DNA from: Bordetella parapertussis
GTDB taxonomy: Bacteria; Bacteroidota; Bacteroidia; Chitinophagales; Chitinophagaceae
NCBI GenBank assembly: GCA_943331005.2
Contig: CALQJX020000017.1
Location: 27,553-91,552, forward strand
Direction of reading: 5' to 3'
Length of the DNA: 64,000 bases
A program made the position numbers and the translations under genes. Positions 9,287 through 18,445 of the stretch are shown piece by piece (the first letter of the stretch is position 1; each line of letters starts with the position of its first letter). Below the pieces are notes generated by a model. That model ran no database searches and had not been told where the DNA came from. It saw only the letters and a list, made by a program, of their open reading frames with translations.

Positions 9287-10192
9287 TTACTCCACCACAA
9301 ATCTGCCCGATACCCTTTCTCCGTTGTCGGCCTGCAGGGTATAGATATAGATACCCGCAGCCAATGCACCTGTCTGCAGTGGCACAGTGCCATTGGCAGC
9401 TATCGGGCTCGTTTGCACTTTTCTGCCTGTTACATCCGTTAGTGTCACTGATGTGTATGAGTGCTTGCCATTTATCTGCAACGCTGCATTGCCACGTACC
9501 GGGTTGGGCACAACACTTACACCCACCGCAACAGGCCGCTCATTTGCCACACCCGATGCGGCTATGATATTGCTGCAATCTAGCGTAGGATAAGATGTAT
9601 TGTGATATTTTTCCACTCCGCTCACCGTCATGCAAACGGTATTATATGCACAGTCGCACGTAGGCTGAGCCATTGGAGACCCAAGCAATCCGCCCAGACT
9701 CGAATTACCTATACCCTCTATCCAGGTACCACCTACCCAGGCAGCAGATGATGAAAGATGCCTGAAAGTGATCCTTTTACGATCCACTCCGCCTATGGTC
9801 ACAGTATCTGTGCTGTAAACCACTCCCGTAGCACCACCACCTGATGATGCAAAAATGGTATCGCCAGTGGTTAGCGAAAAGTCATAGATCAGCCGTTCGG
9901 CCGATGTTGCAAGATCATAATAATAAACCCTTCTTGCTGCATCTTCCCGCAACCCACCGATATATTCCGAATCATCCAATACCATATCATGCCGGGATCG
10001 GTACAACTTGTGATAAGTATAGGCTCCTATGGTCACATCATCGGCTTTCATGCCGATGATAGAATACAGAGGGTAGTTTTCACCTTGTCCTTCCCGTTGC
10101 GCCCATACAGTATTGGCCGATGGAAACGGCACCTGTGCAGTTGCTGAGTACAAGCTGCCCAACAGCAGCAATAGGGTAATGATTTTCTTCAT
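9287..10192 (-). CDS. Secreted protein with T9SS type-A sorting tail
   Basis: 301 residues from the ATG at 10192, chosen because it begins the signal peptide MKKIITLLLLLGSLYSATAQ; an upstream in-frame start at 10252 adds an unlikely 20-residue leader. The mature body (about 22-225) has no domain I recognise, though it resembles other small Bacteroidota secreted proteins that begin by describing a compact beta-rich fold with a C-D-C pair (CDCAYNTVC). The tail VVPNPVRG...GRKVQ...AAGIYIYTL...GRFVVE is a typical T9SS signal. The divergent gene at 10415 is a distant paralogue with the same architecture (CGCIGALRC in the same place), so the two probably arose by duplication. Confidence 0.82.
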   Translation of the reverse strand: MKKIITLLLLLGSLYSATAQVPFPSANTVWAQREGQGENYPLYSIIGMKADDVTIGAYTYHKLYRSRHDMVLDDSEYIGGLREDAARRVYYYDLATSAERLIYDFSLTTGDTIFASSGGGATGVVYSTDTVTIGGVDRKRITFRHLSSSAAWVGGTWIEGIGNSSLGGLLGSPMAQPTCDCAYNTVCMTVSGVEKYHNTSYPTLDCSNIIAASGVANERPVAVGVSVVPNPVRGNAALQINGKHSYTSVTLTDVTGRKVQTSPIAANGTVPLQTGALAAGIYIYTLQADNGERVSGRFVVE

Positions 10193-10388
10193 TGTGGTTC
10201 TTTTGGTAATAGTCAGATAGTGTTTATAACAATTAAAACAAATTAGCAGCAAATATTATGCCACTAAACAGCAATGTTCATTCTATGGCTATCTATTTGC
10301 CATAAGCATACTGCGTTAAAGCCTAATGACCCGAAAAGTACGAATATTATTTATTGCATATCGCCTGTACAGCCTCATGATACATCAG

Positions 10389-10396
10389 TATATTTG
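10389..10396 (+). promoter_or_regulatory. -7 promoter element TATATTTG
   Basis: Matches TAnnTTTG, 18 bases before the ATG at 10415. Confidence 0.5.
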
Positions 10397-10414
10397 TAGT
10401 ATAAAACCTATTTT

Positions 10415-11341
10415 ATGAAACCTTTTATCCTATCATTGCTGGTTTGCTGTACCGCTATTTTCAATCACAGTCAGGCACAAACACTATTTGCACCTGCAGG
10501 GGCTCATTGGTACAATACCGGCAACGAGGCCTACTTCCATAGCTATACCGACGGCGATACCGTCATCAGCGGCCGCACCTGCATCCGCATCAGGCGCATT
10601 ACCCACAAAGCACCCACTTCCTGGGCAAGCGACTTTCCGGCTATTTATACCTACACGGCTGCCGATACTGTCTTTATCTACAATACACTCTTTGCTCAAT
10701 TCACCCCGCTCTATATATTCAATGTAAATGAAGGTGATACCATACGCATACCCAAACTATCTGAAGGTTACCCCACTCCATCGGCAACCTATTTCAGCTA
10801 CCGGGTCGATTCTGTGCGCACCCTGCTATACGATACCGCCCACCTCAAGACCATATTCACTTATTCGCTCAATGAAGATAGTGTGATAGCGGGCTCCACC
10901 ACAATGCCCACATTTGGGAACGGCAGCCTGCATGGTGCCTATGCCGAACGTATCGGCGGTATAGACCGGGGCATATACCTCAACTGCTATGGCTGCGCCA
11001 TAATACCCGAAGATTGCGGCTGCATAGGTGCACTCCGCTGCTATAGCGATCCCGCTACCAACATAAAACTGATCACCGAAGCCTGCGAACCGCCTGTTTC
11101 TGTAGGTACAACTAATACCTTACCTACAGCATCCTCCTACCCCAACCCTGCCGGCAACACCCTGCATATAAACGCACCGGCAAACAGCACCATACAACTC
11201 ACCACCCTCACCGGGCAGGTAGTACGAAATGGGTACAACACCAATTCTATTGATGTGGCTACCCTACCTCTGGGTACTTATATACTGCGTATCACCTGGA
11301 CTGGAGGGACTAATGTAGAACGGGTGCAGGTGGCGCGTTAG
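10415..11341 (+). CDS. Secreted protein with T9SS type-A sorting tail
   Basis: 308 residues. Signal peptide MKPFILSLLVCCTAIFNHSQAQ, an unassigned body with a conserved-looking Cys cluster (NCYGCAIIPEDCGC) around residue 190-205, and a T9SS tail SSYPNPAGNTLHI...LPLGTYILRI...ERVQVAR. It faces the 9287-10192 gene divergently and shares its layout: an opening around FAPAGAHWYN versus FPSANTVWAQ, a DTVF-type strand, the Cys cluster and then the tail. Function unknown; surface exposure follows from the sorting tail. Confidence 0.83.
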   Translation: MKPFILSLLVCCTAIFNHSQAQTLFAPAGAHWYNTGNEAYFHSYTDGDTVISGRTCIRIRRITHKAPTSWASDFPAIYTYTAADTVFIYNTLFAQFTPLYIFNVNEGDTIRIPKLSEGYPTPSATYFSYRVDSVRTLLYDTAHLKTIFTYSLNEDSVIAGSTTMPTFGNGSLHGAYAERIGGIDRGIYLNCYGCAIIPEDCGCIGALRCYSDPATNIKLITEACEPPVSVGTTNTLPTASSYPNPAGNTLHINAPANSTIQLTTLTGQVVRNGYNTNSIDVATLPLGTYILRITWTGGTNVERVQVAR

Positions 11342-11361
11342 TAACCTCAGGGCATGCGCAC

Positions 11362-11395
11362 CTCCCACCCCGGCGGGAGAAAAGTGGGAGATTTT
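11362..11395 (+). terminator. Probable terminator
   Basis: Stem CTCCCAC/GTGGGAG (11362-11368 and 11384-11390) followed by ATTTT, 20 bases after the preceding stop. The loop is long and can form an alternative CTCCC/GGGAG hairpin, so this is less certain than the others. Confidence 0.55.
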
Positions 11396-11589
11396 AAAAA
11401 CCAAAAAAATTGCAACTAATTGATTATCAATATAAAAATAGCATACCTCCTGTTTCTCACTTTTTTATTCCCGTGAGAGAAATGCCCACAGTTGGGTAGT
11501 TTTCTTTAAGCACTTACCAATGCAGCAGGTAGTTTGCACCTGCCGCCATTCTGTCTGCTGCACCATCACCAACTGCCACCCGAAAACCG

Positions 11590-11597
11590 TACCTTTG
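11590..11597 (+). promoter_or_regulatory. -7 promoter element TACCTTTG for prfC
   Basis: Matches TAnnTTTG, 17 bases before the prfC ATG. Confidence 0.5.
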
Positions 11598-11614
11598 CAC
11601 CCTTTTAGAGCACA

Positions 11615-13207
11615 ATGAACGAAAAAGAAATAGCCCAGCGGCGCACGTTTGCCATCATTTCTCACCCGGATGCGGGTAAGACCACCCTTACCGAAAAGCT
11701 CCTGCTTTTCGGTGGTGCCATACAGGTGGCAGGCGCCGTTAAGAGCAATAAGATAAAGAAACATGCTACTTCCGACTTCATGGAGATAGAGCGCCAGAGG
11801 GGTATCTCGGTAGCTACATCGGTGATGAGCTTCCAGTACAACGATACCCTCATCAACCTGCTCGATACGCCCGGTCACAAGGACTTTGCCGAAGATACCT
11901 ACCGTACCCTCACCGCTGTAGACAGTGTGATACTGGTCATAGACAGCGTGAACGGTGTGGAAGACCAGACCCGCAAACTGGTAGAAGTGTGCCGTATGAG
12001 GGATACCCCCATCATCGTGTTCGTGAACAAAATGGACCGCGATGGCAAGTTCCCCTTCGATCTGCTGGATGAGATAGAAAAAGAACTGAAACTGAGCCTG
12101 CACCCGCTCTCCTGGCCTATCAACATGGGTAAGGAATTTAAAGGGGTGTATAATCTGCACGATCAGAGCCTCAACCTCTTTACCCCCAACCAGAAATCTA
12201 CAGAAGAGAATACCGTACCTATCAAAGACATCAACGACTCTCTGCTCGATGCTAAAGTGGGCGAACGCGATGCGGCACAGCTGCGCGAAGACGTGGAACT
12301 GCTGAGTGGCGTATACGGAGATCTGGATGTGAACAGCTACCTGAAAGGCAAGGTTTCGCCTGTGTTCTTTGGTAGTGCCGTCAACAACTTCGGGGTAAAA
12401 GAACTGCTCGATACCTTTATAACAGTTGCACCTACCCCGCAGGGCCGCGATACCGATACCCGCCATGTGGAGCCCAACGAACCAAAGTTCACCGGCTTCA
12501 TTTTCAAGATACACGCCAACCTCGATCCCCGTCACCGCGACCGTATCGCATTCCTCAGGGTTTGCTCGGGTCGTTTTGCACGCAATACCTATTACAAGCA
12601 CACCCGTTTGGGTAAAGATGTGCGCTTCAGCAACCCCTATTCCTTCATGGCCCGCGAAAAGGACGTGATCGAAGAGGCGTTCCCCGGAGATGTGGTAGGT
12701 CTGTTCGATACAGGCACCTTCAAAATAGGCGATACACTCACCGAGGGCGAACTGATGCAGTTCACCGGTATCCCTACTTTCTCTCCGGAGATCTTCAAGG
12801 AACTGGTAAACAAAGACCCTATGAAGACCAAGCAACTGGAAAAAGGCGTGCAGCAGCTCACCGACGAAGGTGTGGCGCAGCTCTTTACCCAGCATGGCGG
12901 CAACCGCAAGATCATTGGTTGTGTGGGCGAACTCCAGTTCGAAGTAATTCAGTACCGTCTGCTGCAGGAATATGGTGCAGCCTGTGCATTCATGCCACTA
13001 TCCTTCTACAAAGCCTGCTGGATCACCGGCGACAAAAAGGCGGTGGAAGACTTTGCCCGCTTCAAGCAAAACAACATCATGCAGGACAAAGACGGCAACC
13101 TGGTATACCTGGCACAGAGCGAGTGGTTCCTGAATACAGAACGCCAGAACAACCCTGCAATAGAGTTCCACTTCACATCAGAGTTCAAAACAGCTATGGG
13201 CAGGTAA
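11615..13207 (+). CDS. prfC: Peptide chain release factor 3
   Basis: 530 residues, the normal RF3 length. This translational GTPase removes RF1 or RF2 from the ribosome after peptide release. The G domain is complete: P-loop HPDAGKTT (17-24), switch [14 protein letters not shown] (61-73, the form diagnostic of RF3), DTPGH (84-88) and NKMD (138-141). Domains II and III follow, including GRFARNTYY and the C-terminal [12 protein letters not shown]. It is flanked by its own -7 element and a strong terminator and appears monocistronic. The large second domain excludes EF-G. Confidence 0.96.
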   Translation: MNEKEIAQRRTFAIISHPDAGKTTLTEKLLLFGGAIQVAGAVKSNKIKKHATSDFMEIERQRGISVATSVMSFQYNDTLINLLDTPGHKDFAEDTYRTLTAVDSVILVIDSVNGVEDQTRKLVEVCRMRDTPIIVFVNKMDRDGKFPFDLLDEIEKELKLSLHPLSWPINMGKEFKGVYNLHDQSLNLFTPNQKSTEENTVPIKDINDSLLDAKVGERDAAQLREDVELLSGVYGDLDVNSYLKGKVSPVFFGSAVNNFGVKELLDTFITVAPTPQGRDTDTRHVEPNEPKFTGFIFKIHANLDPRHRDRIAFLRVCSGRFARNTYYKHTRLGKDVRFSNPYSFMAREKDVIEEAFPGDVVGLFDTGTFKIGDTLTEGELMQFTGIPTFSPEIFKELVNKDPMKTKQLEKGVQQLTDEGVAQLFTQHGGNRKIIGCVGELQFEVIQYRLLQEYGAACAFMPLSFYKACWITGDKKAVEDFARFKQNNIMQDKDGNLVYLAQSEWFLNTERQNNPAIEFHFTSEFKTAMGR

Positions 13208-13231
13208 CACCTCATACCATATATATACTAC

Positions 13232-13263
13232 AAAGAGCACCGGTCATTCCGGTGCTCTTTATT
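13232..13263 (+). terminator. Rho-independent terminator of prfC
   Basis: Perfect 12-bp stem AAAGAGCACCGG/CCGGTGCTCTTT, loop TCATT, followed by ATTATT; the T run is built into the stem. Confidence 0.85.
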
Positions 13264-13294
13264 ATTACCTCCCGCTACAATACACATCCGACAA

Positions 13295-13393
13295 AAAACA
13301 CCTTTGTGACCCTTGTGTCCTTTGTGGTTAAACACCAATACTATCAAACCATTAAAAACACCTTTGTGACCCTTGTGATCTTTGTGGTTAAAC
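13295..13393. repeat. Two direct copies of a CTTTGTG-rich intergenic repeat
   Basis: About 39 bases occur twice with a 60-base period (13295-13333 and 13355-13393). The core is CCTTTGTGACCCTTGTG, then TCC or ATC, then TTTGTGGTTAAAC. The complement reads as GTTTAACCACAAAG...CACAAGG. Short (C)ACAAAG repeats of this kind are widespread between genes in several bacterial phyla. They lie in the otherwise empty 330-base gap between prfC and the DUF4476 gene. The reading frame across them, giving NHKxHKGHK peptides, is not a gene. Confidence 0.85.
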
Positions 13394-13537
13394 AACTTAT
13401 TACCACTATACAATCCGCCTTCCGGTGCATTTGGCAATTTCTTAACACCCCTAAACCCAATACTGGCACACAAATTGAATTACAATCTATCAGACATTTG
13501 AACTTATTTTATTAATCTTGCACACAAACTTCATTAT

Positions 13538-14488
13538 ATGAATCGCATCTATTCATTATTACTCGTAGCCGCACTTACTCCCTCAGTTACATTTGCACAG
13601 CGTGGTGGCTATTCCAACCCATATACGCAATACAGGTACGACAATATGCAGTACGACAATAGCGTACTTTCTATATTCTCCGAAAACGGCGAGCCTTTCT
13701 ACCTCATTCTCAATGGCATGAAGCAAAACATGGTGCCTCAGACCAAGATCAGGGTTGAGTCTTTGCCTAAATACCAGAACGACGTTCAGATCATGTTTAC
13801 CGACGGTATGACACCTCCTATTCGTCGCACTGTGAACATTGCCGATCCTATCGACAGTCGTGCTGTGAACCTCACGCTCCGCATATCACGTGGCAGGGGT
13901 GGTGCCAGACTCAAATTTCACCGCATGACCGAATGCGACCGTAACTACCGTGGTCCACGCGATGAGTATGTGATGTATTACGGCAGGCCTCAGCAGCTCA
14001 ATACGGTAACAGAAACAGCTTACATGGATCCTATTACCGGCCAGTGGATCACTGAAACCACCACCACTACTACCGACAACTATAACAACAACACCCGTTA
14101 TAACGATAACACCCGTTACAACGATAACACAAGATATAACGACAATACCCGTTATAACAACAACAACTACCCTACACCTCCTCCGGCGGTGCCACTGGAA
14201 ATGGATCTGCGTTCATTCAACGAAGCAAAACAGAGTATCAGCAGTGCAAACTTCGAAGACACCAAACTGTCAACTGCAAAAACCATCATAGGCGCCAACT
14301 ACATCAGCACAGCTCAGGTAATGCAGATATGTCAGCTTTTCTCTTTCGAGAATACCAAGGTTACCTTTGCAAAATTTGCCTATAGCCACGTTACCGATCC
14401 GCAGAACTACTACAAAGTAGCTTCAGTATTCGATTTCGACTCCAATAAGAAGGCGCTCAACGACTTCATTTCACGCGGAGGCAGGTAA
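13538..14488 (+). CDS. Secreted DUF4476-domain protein with NTRYND repeat
   Basis: 316 residues. Signal peptide MNRIYSLLLVAALTPSVTFAQ. Residues about 35-130 form a beta-rich region (FYLILNGMKQN...VRIESLPKY-like) often found at the head of DUF4476 proteins. After a Thr-rich linker comes a low-complexity stretch of four TRY-N-D/N hexapeptides (about residues 183-208). The C-terminal 95 residues (MDLRSFNEAKQSI...NDFISRGGR) match DUF4476, an all-helical domain of unknown function common in Bacteroidota. The hexapeptides come from an 18-base DNA repeat and could vary in number between strains. A periplasmic or surface location is inferred from the signal peptide; no T9SS tail is present. Confidence 0.85.
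   Translation: MNRIYSLLLVAALTPSVTFAQRGGYSNPYTQYRYDNMQYDNSVLSIFSENGEPFYLILNGMKQNMVPQTKIRVESLPKYQNDVQIMFTDGMTPPIRRTVNIADPIDSRAVNLTLRISRGRGGARLKFHRMTECDRNYRGPRDEYVMYYGRPQQLNTVTETAYMDPITGQWITETTTTTTDNYNNNTRYNDNTRYNDNTRYNDNTRYNNNNYPTPPPAVPLEMDLRSFNEAKQSISSANFEDTKLSTAKTIIGANYISTAQVMQICQLFSFENTKVTFAKFAYSHVTDPQNYYKVASVFDFDSNKKALNDFISRGGR
14087..14165 (+). repeat. Short in-frame 18-bp tandem repeat
   Basis: About four units of a TATAACGATAACACCCGT-type 18-mer inside the DUF4476 gene, encoding (NTRYND)n. Units differ mainly at third codon positions (CGT, AGA; TAT, TAC), showing the repeat is old enough to have diverged synonymously. Confidence 0.85.
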
Positions 14489-14513
14489 TTCCCTCCTACA
14501 TACATTTCTTACC

Positions 14514-14548
14514 TACAGGCAGGACTTCGGTTCTGCCTGTAATTTTAT
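14514..14548 (+). terminator. Rho-independent terminator with UUCG tetraloop
   Basis: Ten-pair stem CAGGCAGGAC/GTTCTGCCTG (one G-T pair) closed on the very stable tetraloop C(TTCG)G, followed by TAATTTTATAT, 26 bases after the DUF4476 stop. Confidence 0.85.
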
Positions 14549-14604
14549 ATAGGAAATAACAAATTATCACCCCCTGCCTACCAACTGCCTACTAAAACTT
14601 TCAT

Positions 14605-14612
14605 TACCTTTG
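14605..14612 (+). promoter_or_regulatory. -7 promoter element TACCTTTG for ddl
   Basis: Matches TAnnTTTG, 27 bases before the ddl ATG at 14640. Confidence 0.5.
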
Positions 14613-14639
14613 GCTACCCCATTTTACAGGGAAAATACA

Positions 14640-15632
14640 ATGAGTAAAAAAATAGCCTTGCTTGCCGGTGGATACTCGGGAGAATACGTAATATCCATAA
14701 AGACCGCAGAAACAATAGAAAAGAATCTGGATGCAGACCTTTATAAAGTCTTCAAGATCATCATTACCAAGGATGAGTGGTTTCATGAGCACAACGGAGG
14801 TAAGATACTCGTTGACAAAAACGACTTTTCGCTGCTCATAGATGACGAAAAGATCTCTTTCGACTGTGTTTTCATTGCCATACATGGCACTCCGGGCGAA
14901 GATGGCCGTATTCAGGGCTATCTGGATATGCTGCATATCCCCTATACAACCTGCAACTCTATTGTATCAGCACTTACCTTCAACAAGAGCTACTGCAACA
15001 AAGTGGTAAAATCCTTCAATGTGGTGAACATAGCCAACTCTGTGCACCTTATAAAAGGAGAACCCTACTCTATGGGTGCCATACTGGATCAGCTGAAGCT
15101 ACCTGTATTTGTGAAACCCAACGAGAGCGGCAGCAGTCTGGGTGTGAGTAAGGTAAAAGACGTGGGTGGCTTACTGCCTGCTATAGAAAAGGCCTTCAAA
15201 GAAGACAATCAGGTACTTATAGAAGAATTCATTGAAGGACGTGAACTTACTATAGGCGTTTATAAGATAAACGGCTACATGCACGCACTGCCAGCTACTG
15301 AAATAGAAAGCAAAAACGAATTCTTCGACTATGAAGCAAAATATACACCCGGCGTTACCAATGAGATCACTCCGGCACGTATAGACAATAATCTTAAAGA
15401 ACAACTGGAGAACAAGGCTTGCCACATATACCGTCACCTCAACTGCCGTGGTGTGGTGCGTATGGACTTCATATTGCAGAAAAGCAGTGGTAAACTCTTC
15501 TTCCTGGAAGTGAACACAATGCCGGGCCAGAGCGAGAACAGCATAGTGCCCCAGCAGGTGCGTGCAGCCGGCAAGTCGCTGAAAGATTTCTACGGAGATC
15601 TGCTGGAAGACTGTATGGCCAATTTCAAATAA
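14640..15632 (+). CDS. ddl: D-alanine--D-alanine ligase
   Basis: 330 residues from the ATG at 14640; an ATG at 14610 would overlap the -7 element, so I reject it. This ATP-grasp enzyme joins two D-alanines for peptidoglycan precursors in the cytoplasm. Seen are the N-terminal GGYSGEYVIS (family form GG-S-EH-VS), FIAIHGTPGEDGRIQGYLD (the substrate-binding HG-GEDG block), the ATP-grasp segment VKPNESGSSLGVSK, and the C-terminal metal and phosphate block MDFILQ...FLEVNTMPG. It leads an apparent rightward operon with a PASTA protein, a T9SS cargo and a rhodanese protein (gaps 30, 3 and 38 bases), so cell-wall functions are grouped at its head. Confidence 0.94.
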   Translation: MSKKIALLAGGYSGEYVISIKTAETIEKNLDADLYKVFKIIITKDEWFHEHNGGKILVDKNDFSLLIDDEKISFDCVFIAIHGTPGEDGRIQGYLDMLHIPYTTCNSIVSALTFNKSYCNKVVKSFNVVNIANSVHLIKGEPYSMGAILDQLKLPVFVKPNESGSSLGVSKVKDVGGLLPAIEKAFKEDNQVLIEEFIEGRELTIGVYKINGYMHALPATEIESKNEFFDYEAKYTPGVTNEITPARIDNNLKEQLENKACHIYRHLNCRGVVRMDFILQKSSGKLFFLEVNTMPGQSENSIVPQQVRAAGKSLKDFYGDLLEDCMANFK

Positions 15633-15662
15633 AGTATAATAAGTAGTATAGTAAAGGGAATT

Positions 15663-16520
15663 ATGAGCAGCTTTAAAGAGAAATTAAGATCATCGTTTGG
15701 AATGAACGTGGCAGTAGTATTTGCACTGTTCATGCTGCTGTATATATTTTTCTTTGCTTCTTTGCATTGTGTTACCCGTCACGGGCAGGAAGTGGCCATG
15801 CCGGATGTGAGAGGTAAAAAAATAGACTCGGCTCTTACAACGCTAAAAACGCTTGGGTTTGATGTGCTGATAGATTCCACCTACGAGCCTACTTCAAGGC
15901 CACTTGCCGTATTGAAACAAGTTCCCGACAGCGGTTCTTTCGTAAAAAAAGGCAGGACCATATTCCTTACCGTGAATATGCTGACCCCACCCATGGTACC
16001 TATGCCCAATGTAAAAGACCTCTCTTACCGCAGTGCCGCTATGATACTACGCAACAACAAACTGCTGGTGGGCGATACTACTTACAAACCGGATATTGCT
16101 TCGGGTGCCATACTGGAAGCCAGCTACATGGGCAAACCTATAACACCGGGTACTCCTGTGCCGCAAGGAAGCAAAATAAGCCTGGTGATAGGCAACGGAC
16201 TGGGCAATACCGAATGGAATGTGCCTAACGTAACCGGGCTTACTGTGGATGAGGCGAACATCATCCTCAATCAGTTCAACCTGCAACCATTGCTGGTTGC
16301 CGATCAGTTATCAGAGATCTCAGATACGCCATCGGCAAGGATAATAGATCAGAACCCAAAGGAATTTAACGATGCCGGCGAGCATAACCGTATTCAGATG
16401 GGCGCATTCATAGACCTGCAGATCATGCAGAACCCTAAGGAAGAAGATATTCATTATTCTACAGGCAATACTAATGCCGGTGCAGACGTTAACGACTATA
16501 ATCCTAAAAAGAGCAAATAA
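15663..16520 (+). CDS. Membrane-anchored PASTA-domain protein
   Basis: 285 residues. A short cytoplasmic head is followed by one membrane segment (about 15-35) and an extracytoplasmic part with three PASTA repeats, about residues 44-107 (MPDVRGKKIDSAL...), 113-180 (MPNVKDLSYRSAA...) and 189-258 (VPNVTGLTVDEAN...). PASTA domains bind muropeptides or lipid II-like ligands. There is no kinase domain and no transpeptidase domain, which is the usual situation for this lone PASTA protein in Bacteroidota. Position directly after ddl supports a cell-wall role. The last 30 residues are acidic and probably disordered. Cell-wall binding itself is inference. Confidence 0.9.
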   Translation: MSSFKEKLRSSFGMNVAVVFALFMLLYIFFFASLHCVTRHGQEVAMPDVRGKKIDSALTTLKTLGFDVLIDSTYEPTSRPLAVLKQVPDSGSFVKKGRTIFLTVNMLTPPMVPMPNVKDLSYRSAAMILRNNKLLVGDTTYKPDIASGAILEASYMGKPITPGTPVPQGSKISLVIGNGLGNTEWNVPNVTGLTVDEANIILNQFNLQPLLVADQLSEISDTPSARIIDQNPKEFNDAGEHNRIQMGAFIDLQIMQNPKEEDIHYSTGNTNAGADVNDYNPKKSK

Positions 16521-16523
16521 GCG

Positions 16524-18407
16524 TTGAGAACATTCATCAATACATTTACCATCCTTTTGCTGATGCTTGCAGGCCCCTTTTACCGGGCGGCAGCGCAGGA
16601 ACATGCCTGGCATTTGATGTTCAACCCTAATCTACTGCATGCGCAAAAGCCTGTATTGCCAGCCAAAAAGACCACAGGAACTGCTACTGAGCCACTTTCA
16701 ATGCCCTTCTTTGAAGATTTTACCGGCTACAGCATATTTCCCGACAGCAGCAAATGGACCGATTTTTGTGTGTATGTGAACAACACCATGGGTAATAAAC
16801 CCATCAGCAGAGGCGTTGCCACCTTCGATGCGCTGGACTGGAAAGGCATACCCTATGATTCTTTTAACAATGCCAATTTCAGATACTCAGATTCTCTCAC
16901 CTCACAGCCCATTAATCTGAGTCTGAATGTAGTATCACCTGCCGATAGTGTATATCTTAGCTTCTATTATCAGCCTCAAGGCAATGGTTTCTACCCGCTG
17001 GTGCAAGACTCGCTGATGTTGTTTCTGAAGACGAAATTTGGCGGCTACAAAAAAGTATGGTCAGCACAGGGTACTACACTTACCCCTTTCAAACAGGTAA
17101 TGATCCCCATTACAGATTCTCTTTTTTACGATAGCTTTTTCCAATTCCGCTTCATCAATATTGGGGCACTATACTGGGCCGATGCCGTTTGGAACGTAGA
17201 CTATGTGCGTATGAATAAGAACCGTAACATGAACGACACTTCGGTAAATGATATAGGGTTTACTTCCAATCCTACCTTCCTGCTGAACGACTACACGTCT
17301 ATGCCTTACAGGCAATTCTACGGTTATTCATCTGCCGAAAGAGCCTCTCAGTATTTATGTAGTTTGCGTAATAATTACAGCATCAACCAGACGATCAATT
17401 ATGCATACACCGGCACAGTATTGAACTCAGGAACCATACTGAAGACTGCAACTTATACAAATGGCACTGTTGCAGCCAAACAAACCAATCAATTATCTTT
17501 CCCTTCCTATACCTCACTCATCACCCTGACCAGTGTGGGTAACTACCAGAAGGTTGTTTTCAGAAATAAACATTTCATACAATCTGTATCTGCTGCCGAC
17601 CCTGCAGAAAATGATACGGTAATAAAGGATCAGGTGTTCGACAACTATCTGGCATATGACGATGGTAGTGCTGAGAAGAGCTATTATCTGGACCTTTACC
17701 CTACCTTACCCGGCAGACTGGCCATAGAATTCCATCTCAATAAACCAGACACTATGCAGGGCATGGCGATATATTTTGGCAGGCAGCTTCCCTTTGCATT
17801 CAATAAGCAGTTCGATATCAAAGTATATTCTACATTGGCCGGCATAAATGGCGCAGTTGCAGATAATGTTATCTATACACAGGAAATGTGTTCGCCTGGT
17901 TATGCCGATACAGTAAACCATTTTTGGATATACAAATTCGATCAACCCGTGGCATTACCTGCTGGTTCTTTCTTTGCAGGTACTTTTCAACCTGCCGAAA
18001 GCGGAAGTGACAGCCTTTATTTCGGGCTCGATGTGAATAGAATAGGCAGCAATCATGCTTATTACAATGTATTCTCGGGTTGGGTGCCTTCTCTGATCAG
18101 CGGTGCTATCATGATCAGGCCAATACTTGGTCTTCCGGTACCTACTACAGGTGTAAGTGAATTGAATACTTTGAATTACAGTTTCTCTATTAGTCCCAAC
18201 CCTGCAGGAGATCTCATCCGTTTCGATCTGGGAATTGATGAAACACTGCAATATTGTATATGCGACATGCAAGGCCGAAAAGTAAAAGAAGGAACTGCCA
18301 CCAATGGAAGTACCACAGATGTGGCAGCACTTGCACCCGGATTGTATCTGGTACATATTTCTGGCGGGCTCAGCAATTACAGCACTCAGAAACTAATTAA
18401 ATTATAA
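16524..18407 (+). CDS. Large secreted protein with T9SS type-A sorting tail (TTG start)
   Basis: 627 residues beginning at a TTG only three bases after the PASTA stop. The next in-frame ATG (16563) would cut off the charged N-region and half of the hydrophobic core of the signal peptide, so TTG is the better start. The signal MRTFINTFTILLLMLAG ends near AAAQ. The body is beta-rich, with an early FFEDFTGYSIFPDSSKW that resembles the jelly-roll (MAM/LamG-like) openings of Bacteroidota surface proteins. The tail SISPNPAGDLIRFDL...CDMQGRKVKEG...LAPGLYLVHI...TQKLIKL is a clear T9SS signal. Ligand and role unknown. It is probably co-transcribed with ddl and the PASTA gene. Confidence 0.87.
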   Translation: MRTFINTFTILLLMLAGPFYRAAAQEHAWHLMFNPNLLHAQKPVLPAKKTTGTATEPLSMPFFEDFTGYSIFPDSSKWTDFCVYVNNTMGNKPISRGVATFDALDWKGIPYDSFNNANFRYSDSLTSQPINLSLNVVSPADSVYLSFYYQPQGNGFYPLVQDSLMLFLKTKFGGYKKVWSAQGTTLTPFKQVMIPITDSLFYDSFFQFRFINIGALYWADAVWNVDYVRMNKNRNMNDTSVNDIGFTSNPTFLLNDYTSMPYRQFYGYSSAERASQYLCSLRNNYSINQTINYAYTGTVLNSGTILKTATYTNGTVAAKQTNQLSFPSYTSLITLTSVGNYQKVVFRNKHFIQSVSAADPAENDTVIKDQVFDNYLAYDDGSAEKSYYLDLYPTLPGRLAIEFHLNKPDTMQGMAIYFGRQLPFAFNKQFDIKVYSTLAGINGAVADNVIYTQEMCSPGYADTVNHFWIYKFDQPVALPAGSFFAGTFQPAESGSDSLYFGLDVNRIGSNHAYYNVFSGWVPSLISGAIMIRPILGLPVPTTGVSELNTLNYSFSISPNPAGDLIRFDLGIDETLQYCICDMQGRKVKEGTATNGSTTDVAALAPGLYLVHISGGLSNYSTQKLIKL

Positions 18408-18445
18408 TAATTTATTCTGAAACTATAAAAAAGAATTTGAAAATC

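Noticed and set aside
11465..12895. 476-codon minus-strand frame opposite prfC
   Set aside because: Antisense shadow; RF3 motifs on the plus strand are unambiguous.
13228..13473. 81-codon minus-strand frame with NHKDHKGHKGVF peptides
   Set aside because: It is produced by the CACAAAG-type DNA repeat; there is no promoter or start context, and the frame crosses the prfC terminator.
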